Source: Lutispora thermophila DSM 19022
GTDB taxonomy: Bacteria; Bacillota; Clostridia; Lutisporales; Lutisporaceae
Direction: 5' to 3'
DNA: 64,000 nucleotides
Assembly: GCF_900142105.1 (NCBI RefSeq)
Contig: NZ_FQZS01000005.1
Location: 186,001 to 250,000 of the forward strand
Shown: positions 48,772 through 57,090 of the stretch, in pieces
Layout of the letters: every line of letters begins with the position of its first letter
Numbering within the stretch: position 1 is the stretch's first letter
Program-made: the position numbers and the translations under genes
Notes under the pieces: model-generated
The model's database searches: none
What the model was told of the DNA's origin: nothing
Seen by the model: only the letters and a program-made list of their open reading frames with translations

Positions 48772-50250
48772 GTGGAGGAATTTGATTTATATCGGAATAT
48801 TGCCGAGAGAACAGAAGGAAGCATATACATAGGTGTAGTAGGGCCAGTGCGTACAGGCAAATCAACCTTTATTAAAAGATTTATGGATTTGCTTGTTATA
48901 CCAAATATTGAAAATGAATACAAAAGAGATAGAACAAAGGATGAGTTGCCCCAAAGTGCTAATGGAAGGACAATAATGACCACCGAGCCCAAGTTTGTAC
49001 CAAACGAAGCTGTTGAAATGACTCTTGAAGGCAATGCCAAATTTAAAGTAAGACTTGTTGATTGTGTAGGATACCTTATTGAAGGTGCCATAGGACACAT
49101 GGAAGATGGTAATCCAAGAATGGTCAATACGCCATGGTTTGATAATGTAATTCCATTTGAGGATGCAGCTGAAATAGGAACCAAAAAAGTAATAAATGAT
49201 CATTCTACTATTGGATTAGTAGTTACTACCGATGGAACCATAACGGATATCCCGAGAAGGAATTACATACAGGCTGAAGAAAGAGTAATAAATGAACTTA
49301 AGCAAATTAATAAGCCTTTTGTGATAATACTGAACTCTGCAAAGCCAGATAGCCAGGAAGCTGAGGAGTTAAGAGAATCATTAGAGGTTAAATATGAGAT
49401 GCCTGTGTTGCTGGTTGATTGTCTCAACATGGAAATGAGAGATGTAGATAATATTCTATCAAAGGTATTGTTTGAATTCCCGATAAGGGAATTGAATTAT
49501 CATATGCCAAGATGGATAGATTCCTTAGAAAATGATCACTGGTTGAAAAAGGAGATAATAGATGGAATACTAAACAGTACAAAAGATATTTATAGAATCA
49601 GAGAAGTTGCTTCTTCTACAGAAAGCCTATCTGTTGTTGATAATTTGGAAAGCGCTAGTATCAGAGATATGGATCTTGCAAGGGGAACGATAGATGTTAG
49701 GCTTAATCTTAAGGAGGGGTTATTCTACCGCATATTAGGAGAGGTATCCGGATATAGTATAGAAGGAGACTATCAGCTTGTTTCCTTAATGAGAGATCTA
49801 TCAAATGCAAAGAAAGAATATGATAAAATTAAGGATGCTATAAAGGATGTAAAAGAAGTCGGCTATGGAGTTGTAGCTCCTTCTGTAGATGAGATAAAAC
49901 TTGAAGAACCTGAGATTGTAAAGCATGGAGGTAGATTTGGAGTAAGACTTCGTGCCAGCGCACCATCATTGCATATAATAAAAACAAATATTGAGACAGA
50001 GGTATCTCCTATAGTAGGCACAGAAAAGCAAAGTGAAGAATTCATTAGATATTTCATGGATGAGTTTGAAAGCAATCCGGAAAGAATATGGGAAACTAAT
50101 GTGTTTGGTAAACCATTGTATGATATGGTAAAAGAAGAACTTCAAAGCAAATTATATAAAATGCCAGATGATATTCAAGGAAAGATGCAATTGACTTTGG
50201 AAAAAATAGTGAATGACACCAAAGGAAGCATAATATGTATAATTATATAA
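48772..50250 (+). CDS. spoIVA: Stage IV sporulation protein A
   Basis: 492 residues from GTG 48772 (GAGGGGGT upstream), the same length as B. subtilis SpoIVA and with the same N-terminus pattern. An upstream frame extension crosses the gpsA end and lacks a ribosome site. Walker A G24-x4-G29-K30-S31. Self-assembling ATPase that forms the base layer of the spore coat on the outer forespore membrane; the C-terminal end SIICIII matches the membrane-targeting tail. Confidence 0.97.
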   Translation: MEEFDLYRNIAERTEGSIYIGVVGPVRTGKSTFIKRFMDLLVIPNIENEYKRDRTKDELPQSANGRTIMTTEPKFVPNEAVEMTLEGNAKFKVRLVDCVGYLIEGAIGHMEDGNPRMVNTPWFDNVIPFEDAAEIGTKKVINDHSTIGLVVTTDGTITDIPRRNYIQAEERVINELKQINKPFVIILNSAKPDSQEAEELRESLEVKYEMPVLLVDCLNMEMRDVDNILSKVLFEFPIRELNYHMPRWIDSLENDHWLKKEIIDGILNSTKDIYRIREVASSTESLSVVDNLESASIRDMDLARGTIDVRLNLKEGLFYRILGEVSGYSIEGDYQLVSLMRDLSNAKKEYDKIKDAIKDVKEVGYGVVAPSVDEIKLEEPEIVKHGGRFGVRLRASAPSLHIIKTNIETEVSPIVGTEKQSEEFIRYFMDEFESNPERIWETNVFGKPLYDMVKEELQSKLYKMPDDIQGKMQLTLEKIVNDTKGSIICIII

Positions 50251-50260
50251 TTACTTAATT

Positions 50261-50291
50261 AAAAAGCTCGATTTCGAGCTTTTTGTTTTTT
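50261..50291 (+). terminator. Terminator after spoIVA
   Basis: Ten-bp stem AAAAAGCTCG/CGAGCTTTTT with tail GTTTTTTG. Confidence 0.9.
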
Positions 50292-50294
50292 GTA

Positions 50295-50322
50295 ACAACT
50301 TATGGCAATGTCCCATATTTTA
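50295..50322 (+). promoter_or_regulatory. Sigma-K-like promoter of the glycan operon
   Basis: AC (50295-50296), 17 bp, CATATTTTA (50314-50322). This fits the late mother-cell sigma-K pattern AC-N16/17-CATANNNTA. The patterns are loose, so chance is possible. About 115 bp separate it from the first gene. Confidence 0.4.
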
Positions 50323-50436
50323 ACAAGGGGAGTGAAAATAGAGTAGCTTCATGGTAACACAATCCAGTTTATGTCATATGATTGCAATACCTGAGTAATT
50401 AGAACTGAAAAAATTATATATTGGAGGGAGAATGTT

Positions 50437-51399
50437 TTGGGTTCTTTTGACGGTAAAAAAGTTCTAATAACCGGAGCCAATGGATTCTTAGGTTCTCATA
50501 TTTTAGATAGGATGATAGAGCAAAAGTCAGATTTGTCTGTCATCGTGCGTGAAGGCTCTGACTTGTGGAGGATAGAAGATCAACTGGGCAATTTTGATAT
50601 ATACTATGCAGATATAAGAGATTCTTATGCTGTGTGCAATTGCATAAGAAAAATTAAGCCAGAAATAGTGTTCCATATGGCGGCATATGGAGTTGATTCA
50701 TCAAAAAATCATATGTATCAAGCTATAGACATAAACATACTTGGTACAGTCAACTTACTTCATGCATTGAGTAAAACAGGCTGTGAGAAGTTTATGAATA
50801 CCGGCACAAGTATGCAGTATGGCAACAAGGAAGTTTTGATTGATGAAAACTCAAATTATACGCCTAATAATATTTATGGCAGTACAAAAGCAGCCTCAAC
50901 GATATTGGCACATCAAATAGCGGCTGATATGGATATAGACGTGACAACTATCATACCTTTTGGAATCTTTGGAGAGAAAGAAGGAAGTCACAAATTATTC
51001 ACACAAGTCATATTATCTATTCTCAATCATAAAGAAGTAAACCTGACTACCTGTCTACAAAAAAGAGATTACTGTTATGTGGAGAATATAGTAGATGGAT
51101 TTCTGACGGCAGCAATGACAAGAGAAACTCGAGGTATGACTCTCAATATAGGTAGTGGTATAGCATTGCCTTTAAAGCACTATGTAGAATTAATAGCTGA
51201 AAAAATAGATATGGATGCAAAATTAAACTATGGTGCATTGGAATACAGAAAGAATGATTTATGGAATCCACAGGTTGATATTAGAAAAATCAAGGAAGTT
51301 CTAAACTGGTACCCTGCAATATCCCTTGAAGAAGGTATTGAGAGAACCATTGATTGGTATAAAAATAATTATCATTATTATGATGTAAGAGGTAGATAG
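50437..51399 (+). CDS. NAD-dependent epimerase/dehydratase, first glycan-operon gene
   Basis: 320 residues, extended SDR family. Cofactor loop TGANGFLGSH near residue 8 and catalytic Y147-x3-K151 in YGSTK. Acts on a nucleotide sugar. With the neighbouring cytidylyltransferase it may process a CDP-sugar (for example a 4,6-dehydratase or 4-reductase), which is inference. TTG start with GGAGGGA 7 nt upstream. First gene of a five-gene same-strand run. Confidence 0.82.
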   Translation: MGSFDGKKVLITGANGFLGSHILDRMIEQKSDLSVIVREGSDLWRIEDQLGNFDIYYADIRDSYAVCNCIRKIKPEIVFHMAAYGVDSSKNHMYQAIDINILGTVNLLHALSKTGCEKFMNTGTSMQYGNKEVLIDENSNYTPNNIYGSTKAASTILAHQIAADMDIDVTTIIPFGIFGEKEGSHKLFTQVILSILNHKEVNLTTCLQKRDYCYVENIVDGFLTAAMTRETRGMTLNIGSGIALPLKHYVELIAEKIDMDAKLNYGALEYRKNDLWNPQVDIRKIKEVLNWYPAISLEEGIERTIDWYKNNYHYYDVRGR

Positions 51400-51401
51400 T
51401 T

Positions 51402-52475
51402 TTGAAAAGTTTAGAAGTCATATATAAAGATATTGAAAAAATATATATAAACACAAAGAACTGTATAGGTGATAAAGGTGGTCGCACATGGATTATTACC
51501 GGAAGTGGAGGATTTATAGGATCCTATTTTCTTGATTTTATTGATTATTGTAACAAGTATGTTTTTTCTACACCTGATAAAGTTATTTGCATAGACAACT
51601 ATAGGACCAGCTCCATAAACAGGATTATGCATTTAACTGACAATGATAATTTTCTGTTTTTAGATAAGGATATATCGAAACCAATAGAAATTACACATGA
51701 TGTGGATTATATTGTCCATGCTGCTAGCATTGCTTCCCCGAGCTTTTATAGGAAATATCCCATTGAGACCATAGAAGCCAATGTATGGGGATTAAAAAAT
51801 CTCCTTGACATTGCAAAATCAAAGAGCATTAAAAGCATGCTTTACCTTTCCAGCAGTGAAATTTACGGAGATCCGGATTCAGCAAATATACCTACAGATG
51901 AAGCTTATAATGGCAATGTGTCATGTGTTGGACCAAGAGCTTGTTATGATGAGTCAAAACGGTTGGGTGAAACCCTATGCATTAATTATTGGAAACAGTA
52001 TGATGTTCCAATAAAGATAGTACGACCATTTAATGTTTATGGTCCAGGTTTGAGAATTGATGATAAGAGAGTTATATCTGATTTCTTTAAAGGAGCCCTA
52101 TATGACAAAAAAATAGAAATTTTAAGCGATGGAAGACCGACAAGAAGCTTTTGCTATATAAGTGATGCTGTTACAGGTTTTATCAAAGTCCTGATGTCCG
52201 AGTATAATGGAGAGGCTTTTAATATAGGAAATGATGAACAAGAAATAAGCATGAAGCAATTGGCAGAAAAAGTTGCTGAAGTTGTTGGAAACACAACAAT
52301 TATATATGATAAAAGCAATGATAAGGATTATCTTATAGACAATCCGCGAAGAAGATGTCCTGATCTAAGGAAGGCAAGAAATCTTTTAAACTATAATCCT
52401 TCTGTAAATTTGGAGACAGGCTTAAAGAGGCTTTTAGCCTGGTATAGTGACACATATAAGATGACTTTGTACTAA
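51402..52475 (+). CDS. NAD-dependent epimerase, UDP-glucuronate decarboxylase-like
   Basis: 357 residues. After an extra 35-residue N-terminal region comes the cofactor loop TGSGGFIGS, then HAASIASP, YLSSSEIYGDP and the catalytic YDESK. NVYGPGLRIDD resembles UDP-glucuronate decarboxylases. The next but one neighbour makes UDP-glucuronate, so UDP-xylose is one possible product; CDP-sugars are another. TTG start 2 bp after the previous stop. Confidence 0.8.
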   Translation: MKSLEVIYKDIEKIYINTKNCIGDKGGRTWIITGSGGFIGSYFLDFIDYCNKYVFSTPDKVICIDNYRTSSINRIMHLTDNDNFLFLDKDISKPIEITHDVDYIVHAASIASPSFYRKYPIETIEANVWGLKNLLDIAKSKSIKSMLYLSSSEIYGDPDSANIPTDEAYNGNVSCVGPRACYDESKRLGETLCINYWKQYDVPIKIVRPFNVYGPGLRIDDKRVISDFFKGALYDKKIEILSDGRPTRSFCYISDAVTGFIKVLMSEYNGEAFNIGNDEQEISMKQLAEKVAEVVGNTTIIYDKSNDKDYLIDNPRRRCPDLRKARNLLNYNPSVNLETGLKRLLAWYSDTYKMTLY

Positions 52476-52512
52476 TATGTATTAGAGGAAGTTGTCTACA
52501 GGAGGTGAACGT

Positions 52513-53292
52513 ATGAAGGTAGTCATTCTTTGCGGGGGAAAGGGAACCAGAATCAGAGAAATAACTGAAGATATTCCTAAGCCCTTGATAATTATAGATG
52601 GCCGTCCTATGGTATGGCATATAATGAATATATATTATCATCATGGTTTTAATGATTTCATACTACCTATAGGCTATAAAGGGCAAAAGATAAAAGAGTA
52701 TTTTATCAATAGTCCGTGGATGAATTATGATATGATTATTGATAACAGAGAAGGTGATTTTAAAATTACTTTTTTGAGAGGTTCCAACAAATGGAGAATA
52801 ACCTTTATAGATGCCGGGGAGGAATCAATGACAGGCAGCAGGATAAAAAAGATTGAACCATACATTGAAGATGATGAATTCATGCTCACATACGGAGATG
52901 GGCTGGCAGATATAAACATACAAAAACTATTGGAATTCCACAGGGAAAAGGGAAAGATTGCGACTATGACAGGTGTAAAAGCCAAAAGTCAATATGGAAT
53001 CTTGAAAATATCAAATGGTATAGCTGAAAAATTCGTGGAAAAACCGGAAACAGATCAGATAATAAATGGTGGTTTTTTTGTTATGCATAAGGAGATATTC
53101 AAATATATTGATGATGAAAAAGGCAACTGTGTATTTGAGAAGGAACCTTTGGAAAAGCTTGTGGAGGATAAGCAATTGGCAGTATATTTACACCAGGGTT
53201 TTTGGGCTGCAATAGACACATACAAGGATTATATTGAGCTTAATGAGAACTGGGATTTTATTAAGAAAAGAATATATGAAAATAAGGACTGA
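52513..53292 (+). CDS. rfbF: Glucose-1-phosphate cytidylyltransferase-like
   Basis: 259 residues from ATG 52513 (AGGAGGTGA 4 nt upstream). Nucleotidyltransferase with the activation loop CGGKGTRIREITEDIPKP, YGDGLADI metal site and the RfbF-like EKPETDQIINGGFFV. It should make CDP-glucose from CTP and glucose-1-phosphate. It is adjacent to two SDR enzymes that could act on the product. Confidence 0.88.
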   Translation: MKVVILCGGKGTRIREITEDIPKPLIIIDGRPMVWHIMNIYYHHGFNDFILPIGYKGQKIKEYFINSPWMNYDMIIDNREGDFKITFLRGSNKWRITFIDAGEESMTGSRIKKIEPYIEDDEFMLTYGDGLADINIQKLLEFHREKGKIATMTGVKAKSQYGILKISNGIAEKFVEKPETDQIINGGFFVMHKEIFKYIDDEKGNCVFEKEPLEKLVEDKQLAVYLHQGFWAAIDTYKDYIELNENWDFIKKRIYENKD

Positions 53293-53296
53293 GATT

Positions 53297-54139
53297 ATGG
53301 ATATTGCTTTATGTACTATTATATCAAAATTAAGAATTCATCAGTTTTTGGCACTTTATGAATCGATAATAAAAAACAGGATGGCGGCACATTTATTTGT
53401 ATTTTGTGTGGATAGAGAATCCTATGATCTGCTCAAAAAAATGGGCATTTCAAAAGCTGTTATAATAGATTTTTCAAAGCTTGAAGATAAAACCTTAATT
53501 AACCTTAGAAAAGAGAGGAAAATATATGAATATTGTTGGACTATAAAACCAGTTGTAATTGAATATATATTTAAGAAACATTCTAAAATCAAAAAAATAC
53601 TATACGTTGATAGTGATATATACTTCTTTTCAGATCCATTAAGCATTATCAATAGAATTAAAAAATGGTCAGTGATAGTTACTACACACAGAAGCTCAAA
53701 AAATATAAATGGAGGATTTGTATGTTTTAAAAGAGATAAAATTGGGTTGGAGGCTCTTAAATGGTGGAAGAGGCAATGTTTTAACTGGTGTTATGACTAT
53801 TTTGATAATGGAAACTTTGGCGATCAAGGTCATCTTGATAGGCTGAAGAAACATTACAGAAACATTTATTATCTTGAACATCCTGGATTTAATGTAGCAT
53901 CATGGAACGAGCATCTATATCAGATTAAAACTTATGATGACAGAGTATATGTAGATAACGTTCGAATGGTATTCTATCACTTCAGTGGACTTAGAATGAT
54001 AAACAAAACAGATTATATAATGCTTTGGCAATTTGAGCCAAAGGGTTATGTATATGGACACTATATAAATGTGTTGAGAAAAAAGATTGAAGAGATTGAA
54101 AATGTGTCACCAGGTTTTACTGATAATATTTTTAAATAA
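53297..54139 (+). CDS. Glycosyltransferase, GT-A fold
   Basis: 280 residues from ATG 53297, 4 bp after rfbF. DxD-type motif in LYVDSDIYFFSDP (near residue 100), NGGFVCFKRD, GDQGHLDRL and a final HFSG motif. The pattern is that of GT8-like or related metal-dependent transferases. The donor and acceptor cannot be told. It is the only transferase in the operon, so its product adds one sugar or acts with enzymes encoded elsewhere. Confidence 0.75.
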   Translation: MDIALCTIISKLRIHQFLALYESIIKNRMAAHLFVFCVDRESYDLLKKMGISKAVIIDFSKLEDKTLINLRKERKIYEYCWTIKPVVIEYIFKKHSKIKKILYVDSDIYFFSDPLSIINRIKKWSVIVTTHRSSKNINGGFVCFKRDKIGLEALKWWKRQCFNWCYDYFDNGNFGDQGHLDRLKKHYRNIYYLEHPGFNVASWNEHLYQIKTYDDRVYVDNVRMVFYHFSGLRMINKTDYIMLWQFEPKGYVYGHYINVLRKKIEEIENVSPGFTDNIFK

Positions 54140-54159
54140 TAGAAGACAGGGGTAATGAC

Positions 54160-55518
54160 ATGAATATATCAATTATTGGAACTGGTTATGTTGGATTGGT
54201 TACAGGAGCATGTCTAGCAAAAAAAGGTCACAATGTTATTTGTGTTGACAGAGTAGACAACATTGTAAATAGTATTAACAGTGGTAGATCGCCTATTTTT
54301 GAAAATCATCTGGAAGAGCTTCTTTTGGAGGTTGTAGGATGTAAATTGAAAGCTACCTCGGATATAAAATATGCAGTCGAAAATTCAGAGGTATCGATAA
54401 TAGCAGTAGGCACTCCATTTTCAGAGGGGAAAATAGATTTAGAATATGTAAAGGAAGTGGCCTATGATATAGGAATGATTTTAAAAGAGAAAGAAGATTA
54501 TCATGTAGTTTGTGTAAAGAGTACTGTAGTACCTACAACTACAGATACTGTGGTCATGAGAATTTTAGAAGTAGCATCTGGAAAAAGATTGGGTGACTTT
54601 GGACTTGTGATGAATCCGGAATTTTTAAGGGAAGGAAATGCTGTTGAAGATTTTATGAATCCGGACAGGATAGTAATAGGTGCCATGGATGATAAAAGTT
54701 TTGATGTTTTCAGTAAAATATATAAAGGTTACTTTGATGCGCCTATTGTTAAGACAAATCCTAGAACAGCTGAAATGGTAAAATATACTTCCAATGCTTT
54801 ACTGGCAACTTTGATTTCTTTTTCCAATGAAATTGCAGCAATTTCTGAGGAAATTGAGGATATTGATGCTGTAGAAGTACTAGAAGGAGTCCATATGGAC
54901 AGGCGTCTATCTATGAATATTGAGGGGAGAAACATTAGACCTGATATAATAAAATATCTAAAGCCAGGTCGTGGTTTTGGAGGAAGTTGTTTCCCTAAGG
55001 ATGTTAAATCTCTGATTACATTTTCTGAAAAATTAGGTTATATGCCTAAGATATTAAAGTCTGTAATTGAAGTAAATGAATCTCAGGCAGAAAGAATAAT
55101 ATTGAAGCTCAAGAATGAGATTGGAGATATCAAAGATAAAACAATAGCCGTGCTGGGATTAGCTTTCAAAGAGGGGACTGATGACATAAGAGAGTCTCAA
55201 TCAATTAAACTCATTAGGAAACTTATGGAAGAAGATGCAGTATTAAAGTGTTATGATCCTGTGGCTGTTGAAAATGCAAAAAAAGAGTTAGGAGAGCAAA
55301 AAAATTTAGAGTTCTACAATGATTATGAAAGTGCTTTGCATAATGCAAATGCAGCTGTAATAATGACAGACTGGGATTCAATTTTAAATATCAATATTGA
55401 TGTGTTTACAAAATTAATGAAAAATCCTGTAATAATTGATGGATGCAGAATGTTTCACGAGAAGAACTTAAGAGCAAATGATATAAAATATGCTGGAATA
55501 GGATGGAGAAGGTTATAA
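54160..55518 (+). CDS. ugd: UDP-glucose 6-dehydrogenase
   Basis: 452 residues. Oxidises UDP-glucose to UDP-glucuronate. NAD loop GTGYVGLVTGACLA, KSTVVPTTTD, NPEFLREGNAVEDF, catalytic C277 in GFGGSCFPKD, and C-terminal GLAFKEGTDDIRES. Could act on GDP-mannose in principle, but the residues resemble the UDP-glucose group. RBS AGGGGTAA. Last gene of the operon, followed by a terminator. Confidence 0.92.
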   Translation: MNISIIGTGYVGLVTGACLAKKGHNVICVDRVDNIVNSINSGRSPIFENHLEELLLEVVGCKLKATSDIKYAVENSEVSIIAVGTPFSEGKIDLEYVKEVAYDIGMILKEKEDYHVVCVKSTVVPTTTDTVVMRILEVASGKRLGDFGLVMNPEFLREGNAVEDFMNPDRIVIGAMDDKSFDVFSKIYKGYFDAPIVKTNPRTAEMVKYTSNALLATLISFSNEIAAISEEIEDIDAVEVLEGVHMDRRLSMNIEGRNIRPDIIKYLKPGRGFGGSCFPKDVKSLITFSEKLGYMPKILKSVIEVNESQAERIILKLKNEIGDIKDKTIAVLGLAFKEGTDDIRESQSIKLIRKLMEEDAVLKCYDPVAVENAKKELGEQKNLEFYNDYESALHNANAAVIMTDWDSILNINIDVFTKLMKNPVIIDGCRMFHEKNLRANDIKYAGIGWRRL

Positions 55519-55575
55519 TTTAGTATATTATTTTTAATAATTCTATTACAATGTGTTAATTGCATCGAGGTTACT

Positions 55576-55612
55576 AAATCTAGTAGAATATGATTTTTCT
55601 ACTAGATTTTTA
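55576..55612 (+). terminator. Terminator of the glycan operon
   Basis: Stem AAATCTAGTAGA/TCTACTAGATTT with a T4 tail, 58 bp after ugd. Confidence 0.88.
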
Positions 55613-55818
55613 TTTATTATTCCATTTAATAGCTTTCAAAAATAGCTTACAAAAGTAAAGTTAAATGTGAAATTACCTCATCGAATAATGAAAAACTATA
55701 TTTCATGTCAAAAAAACCTCATTTCATTCAGCGGGCAGTTTTTAAATTGAGTTTGTGATAGATTTAATACAGGGAAAGGTTACTTGTACAGTAGACATTA
55801 ATGAACGGGGGAAATAAT

Positions 55819-56372
55819 ATGAAAAAGTATCAGTACTCTTTATTACAATGAACCTAGCAGTTTGCGTCGGTGAAGATGCAGTCAGTCTTACATAATGAGA
55901 TTTGGAGAATCAAGCAATATCGGAACAGTTTTAGAAGCAGGTTTTGTTTCTACAAGTTTTGCTTATATCATTATGGATGTTCCGTATGTTTTCAGTGTCG
56001 TTGCAGAGCAACATGGAATTATATATTAGCTGGATCTGATTCTTCTATCGTCGTTATACCTGCCATGAAAAATGACTTAGAGGTTTATGAATGGGATGAG
56101 AATATAGTAAAAGAAGTATATGGGATGAGAATATAGTAAAAGAAGTATATTGAGGAAGTCTATTGTTCCACTTACACTGACATAGAATTAGCTGCTTTTG
56201 AAAGTGATGTCAATATGAATAGCAATACGGTATGTTGATATGATTTTTATAGAAAAATGAAGATAGCATAGATTAAATGGTTCAAGTGGTAAAACTTTAC
56301 AATGGTGACATGACAGAACAATATGTGATTACATTTATACACAGTGCCGATAATGAGTTTGTCTTACCATAA
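55819..56372 (+). pseudogene. Decayed small protein gene(s) upstream of lemA
   Basis: A good ribosome site (GGGGGAAATA) leads to ATG at 55819, but the frame ends after ten codons. Later pieces look coding but lie in different frames: MRFGESSNIGTVLEAG at 55895-56029 (44 codons), SDSSIVVIPAMKNDLEVYEWD near 56032, EEVYCSTYTDIELAAFES near 56151, and DMTEQYVITFIHSADNEF within 56277-56372. A 29-bp tandem duplication adds a frameshift. The family is not recognised. The 1-kb gap from ugd to lemA otherwise holds the terminator above and a hairpin at 56475-56499. Confidence 0.5.
56092..56149 (+). repeat. Exact 29-bp tandem duplication
   Basis: Two perfect head-to-tail copies, 56092-56120 and 56121-56149, each starting TGGGATGAGAATATAG. 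29 is not a multiple of three, so the copy shifts the frame of the decayed gene. Confidence 0.95.
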
Positions 56373-56474
56373 ATGATCAGCGAGATCAGCAATAGTATTA
56401 CTTTGTCACCATAGGCATAAAAACTGAAAATGAAGTTGTGGCTTGATTTCCAGCTATATAAGAAATAAAATGGA

Positions 56475-56499
56475 CAGGTAAGCAAACTTAGCCTACCTG
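56475..56499 (+). other. Hairpin before the lemA ribosome site
   Basis: CAGGTAAGC/GCCTACCTG (one mismatch) around AAACTTA, followed by ACAAAAAATTT. It ends 12 bases before AGAGGAGG of lemA. Confidence 0.45.
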
Positions 56500-56527
56500 A
56501 CAAAAAATTTAAGAGGAGGATTATATT

Positions 56528-57082
56528 ATGTTGCCAATTTTTATTGCAATTATCGTAATTGTTGTGGTAATTGCTCTATGGGTAATTTCTACGCAACGTA
56601 AACTGGTAGCTCTTGATGAGAATGTAAGCAATTCCATGAGCCAAATTGGAGTGCAGCTATCAAGCCGTTTTGATGCATTAACGGCTCTTTTGGATTTGAC
56701 AAAGGGCTATGCAAAACACGAAAGTGAAACATTGATTGAGACCATTAAATCGAGAAGAAGCGTTATTACGGCAAAATCTACGCCGGAAGATGTTCTACGC
56801 CAGGAAGGAATTATTTCTGAAGCTTTGGGCAGGATTGCTATGGTAACAGAACAATATCCTGAATTAAAGGCAAACCAAACCTATATCAAAACAATGAATG
56901 CAGTGGAAACCTACGAAAACATGGTACGAACAAGTCGTCTTATCTACAACGACAGTGTAACAAAGCTTAACCGAGAAATTCGAATGTTTCCTGCATGCTT
57001 AATTGCCAGCATGTTAGGATTTAAACAAAGAGACTATCTGGAGGAACAACCGACCAAGACGGATATGCCAAGCATGAAATGA
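56528..57082 (+). CDS. lemA: LemA family protein
   Basis: 184 residues. N-terminal membrane segment (about 2-20), then a helical LemA domain with NVSNSMSQIGVQLSSRFDAL, LLDLTKGYAKHE and ETYENMVRTSRLIYND. Function of LemA proteins is not established; they often pair with DUF2207 or TPM-domain proteins. RBS AGAGGAGGA. The stop overlaps the upstream extension of the next frame, so the two are one operon. Richer in CG-containing codons than the core genes. Confidence 0.92.
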   Translation: MLPIFIAIIVIVVVIALWVISTQRKLVALDENVSNSMSQIGVQLSSRFDALTALLDLTKGYAKHESETLIETIKSRRSVITAKSTPEDVLRQEGIISEALGRIAMVTEQYPELKANQTYIKTMNAVETYENMVRTSRLIYNDSVTKLNREIRMFPACLIASMLGFKQRDYLEEQPTKTDMPSMK

Positions 57083-57090
57083 GGTGCTCT

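Noticed and set aside
56092-56149. CRISPR-like or attachment-site repeat
   Set aside because: The two 29-bp copies are directly adjacent without spacer and occur only here, so slippage duplication explains them.
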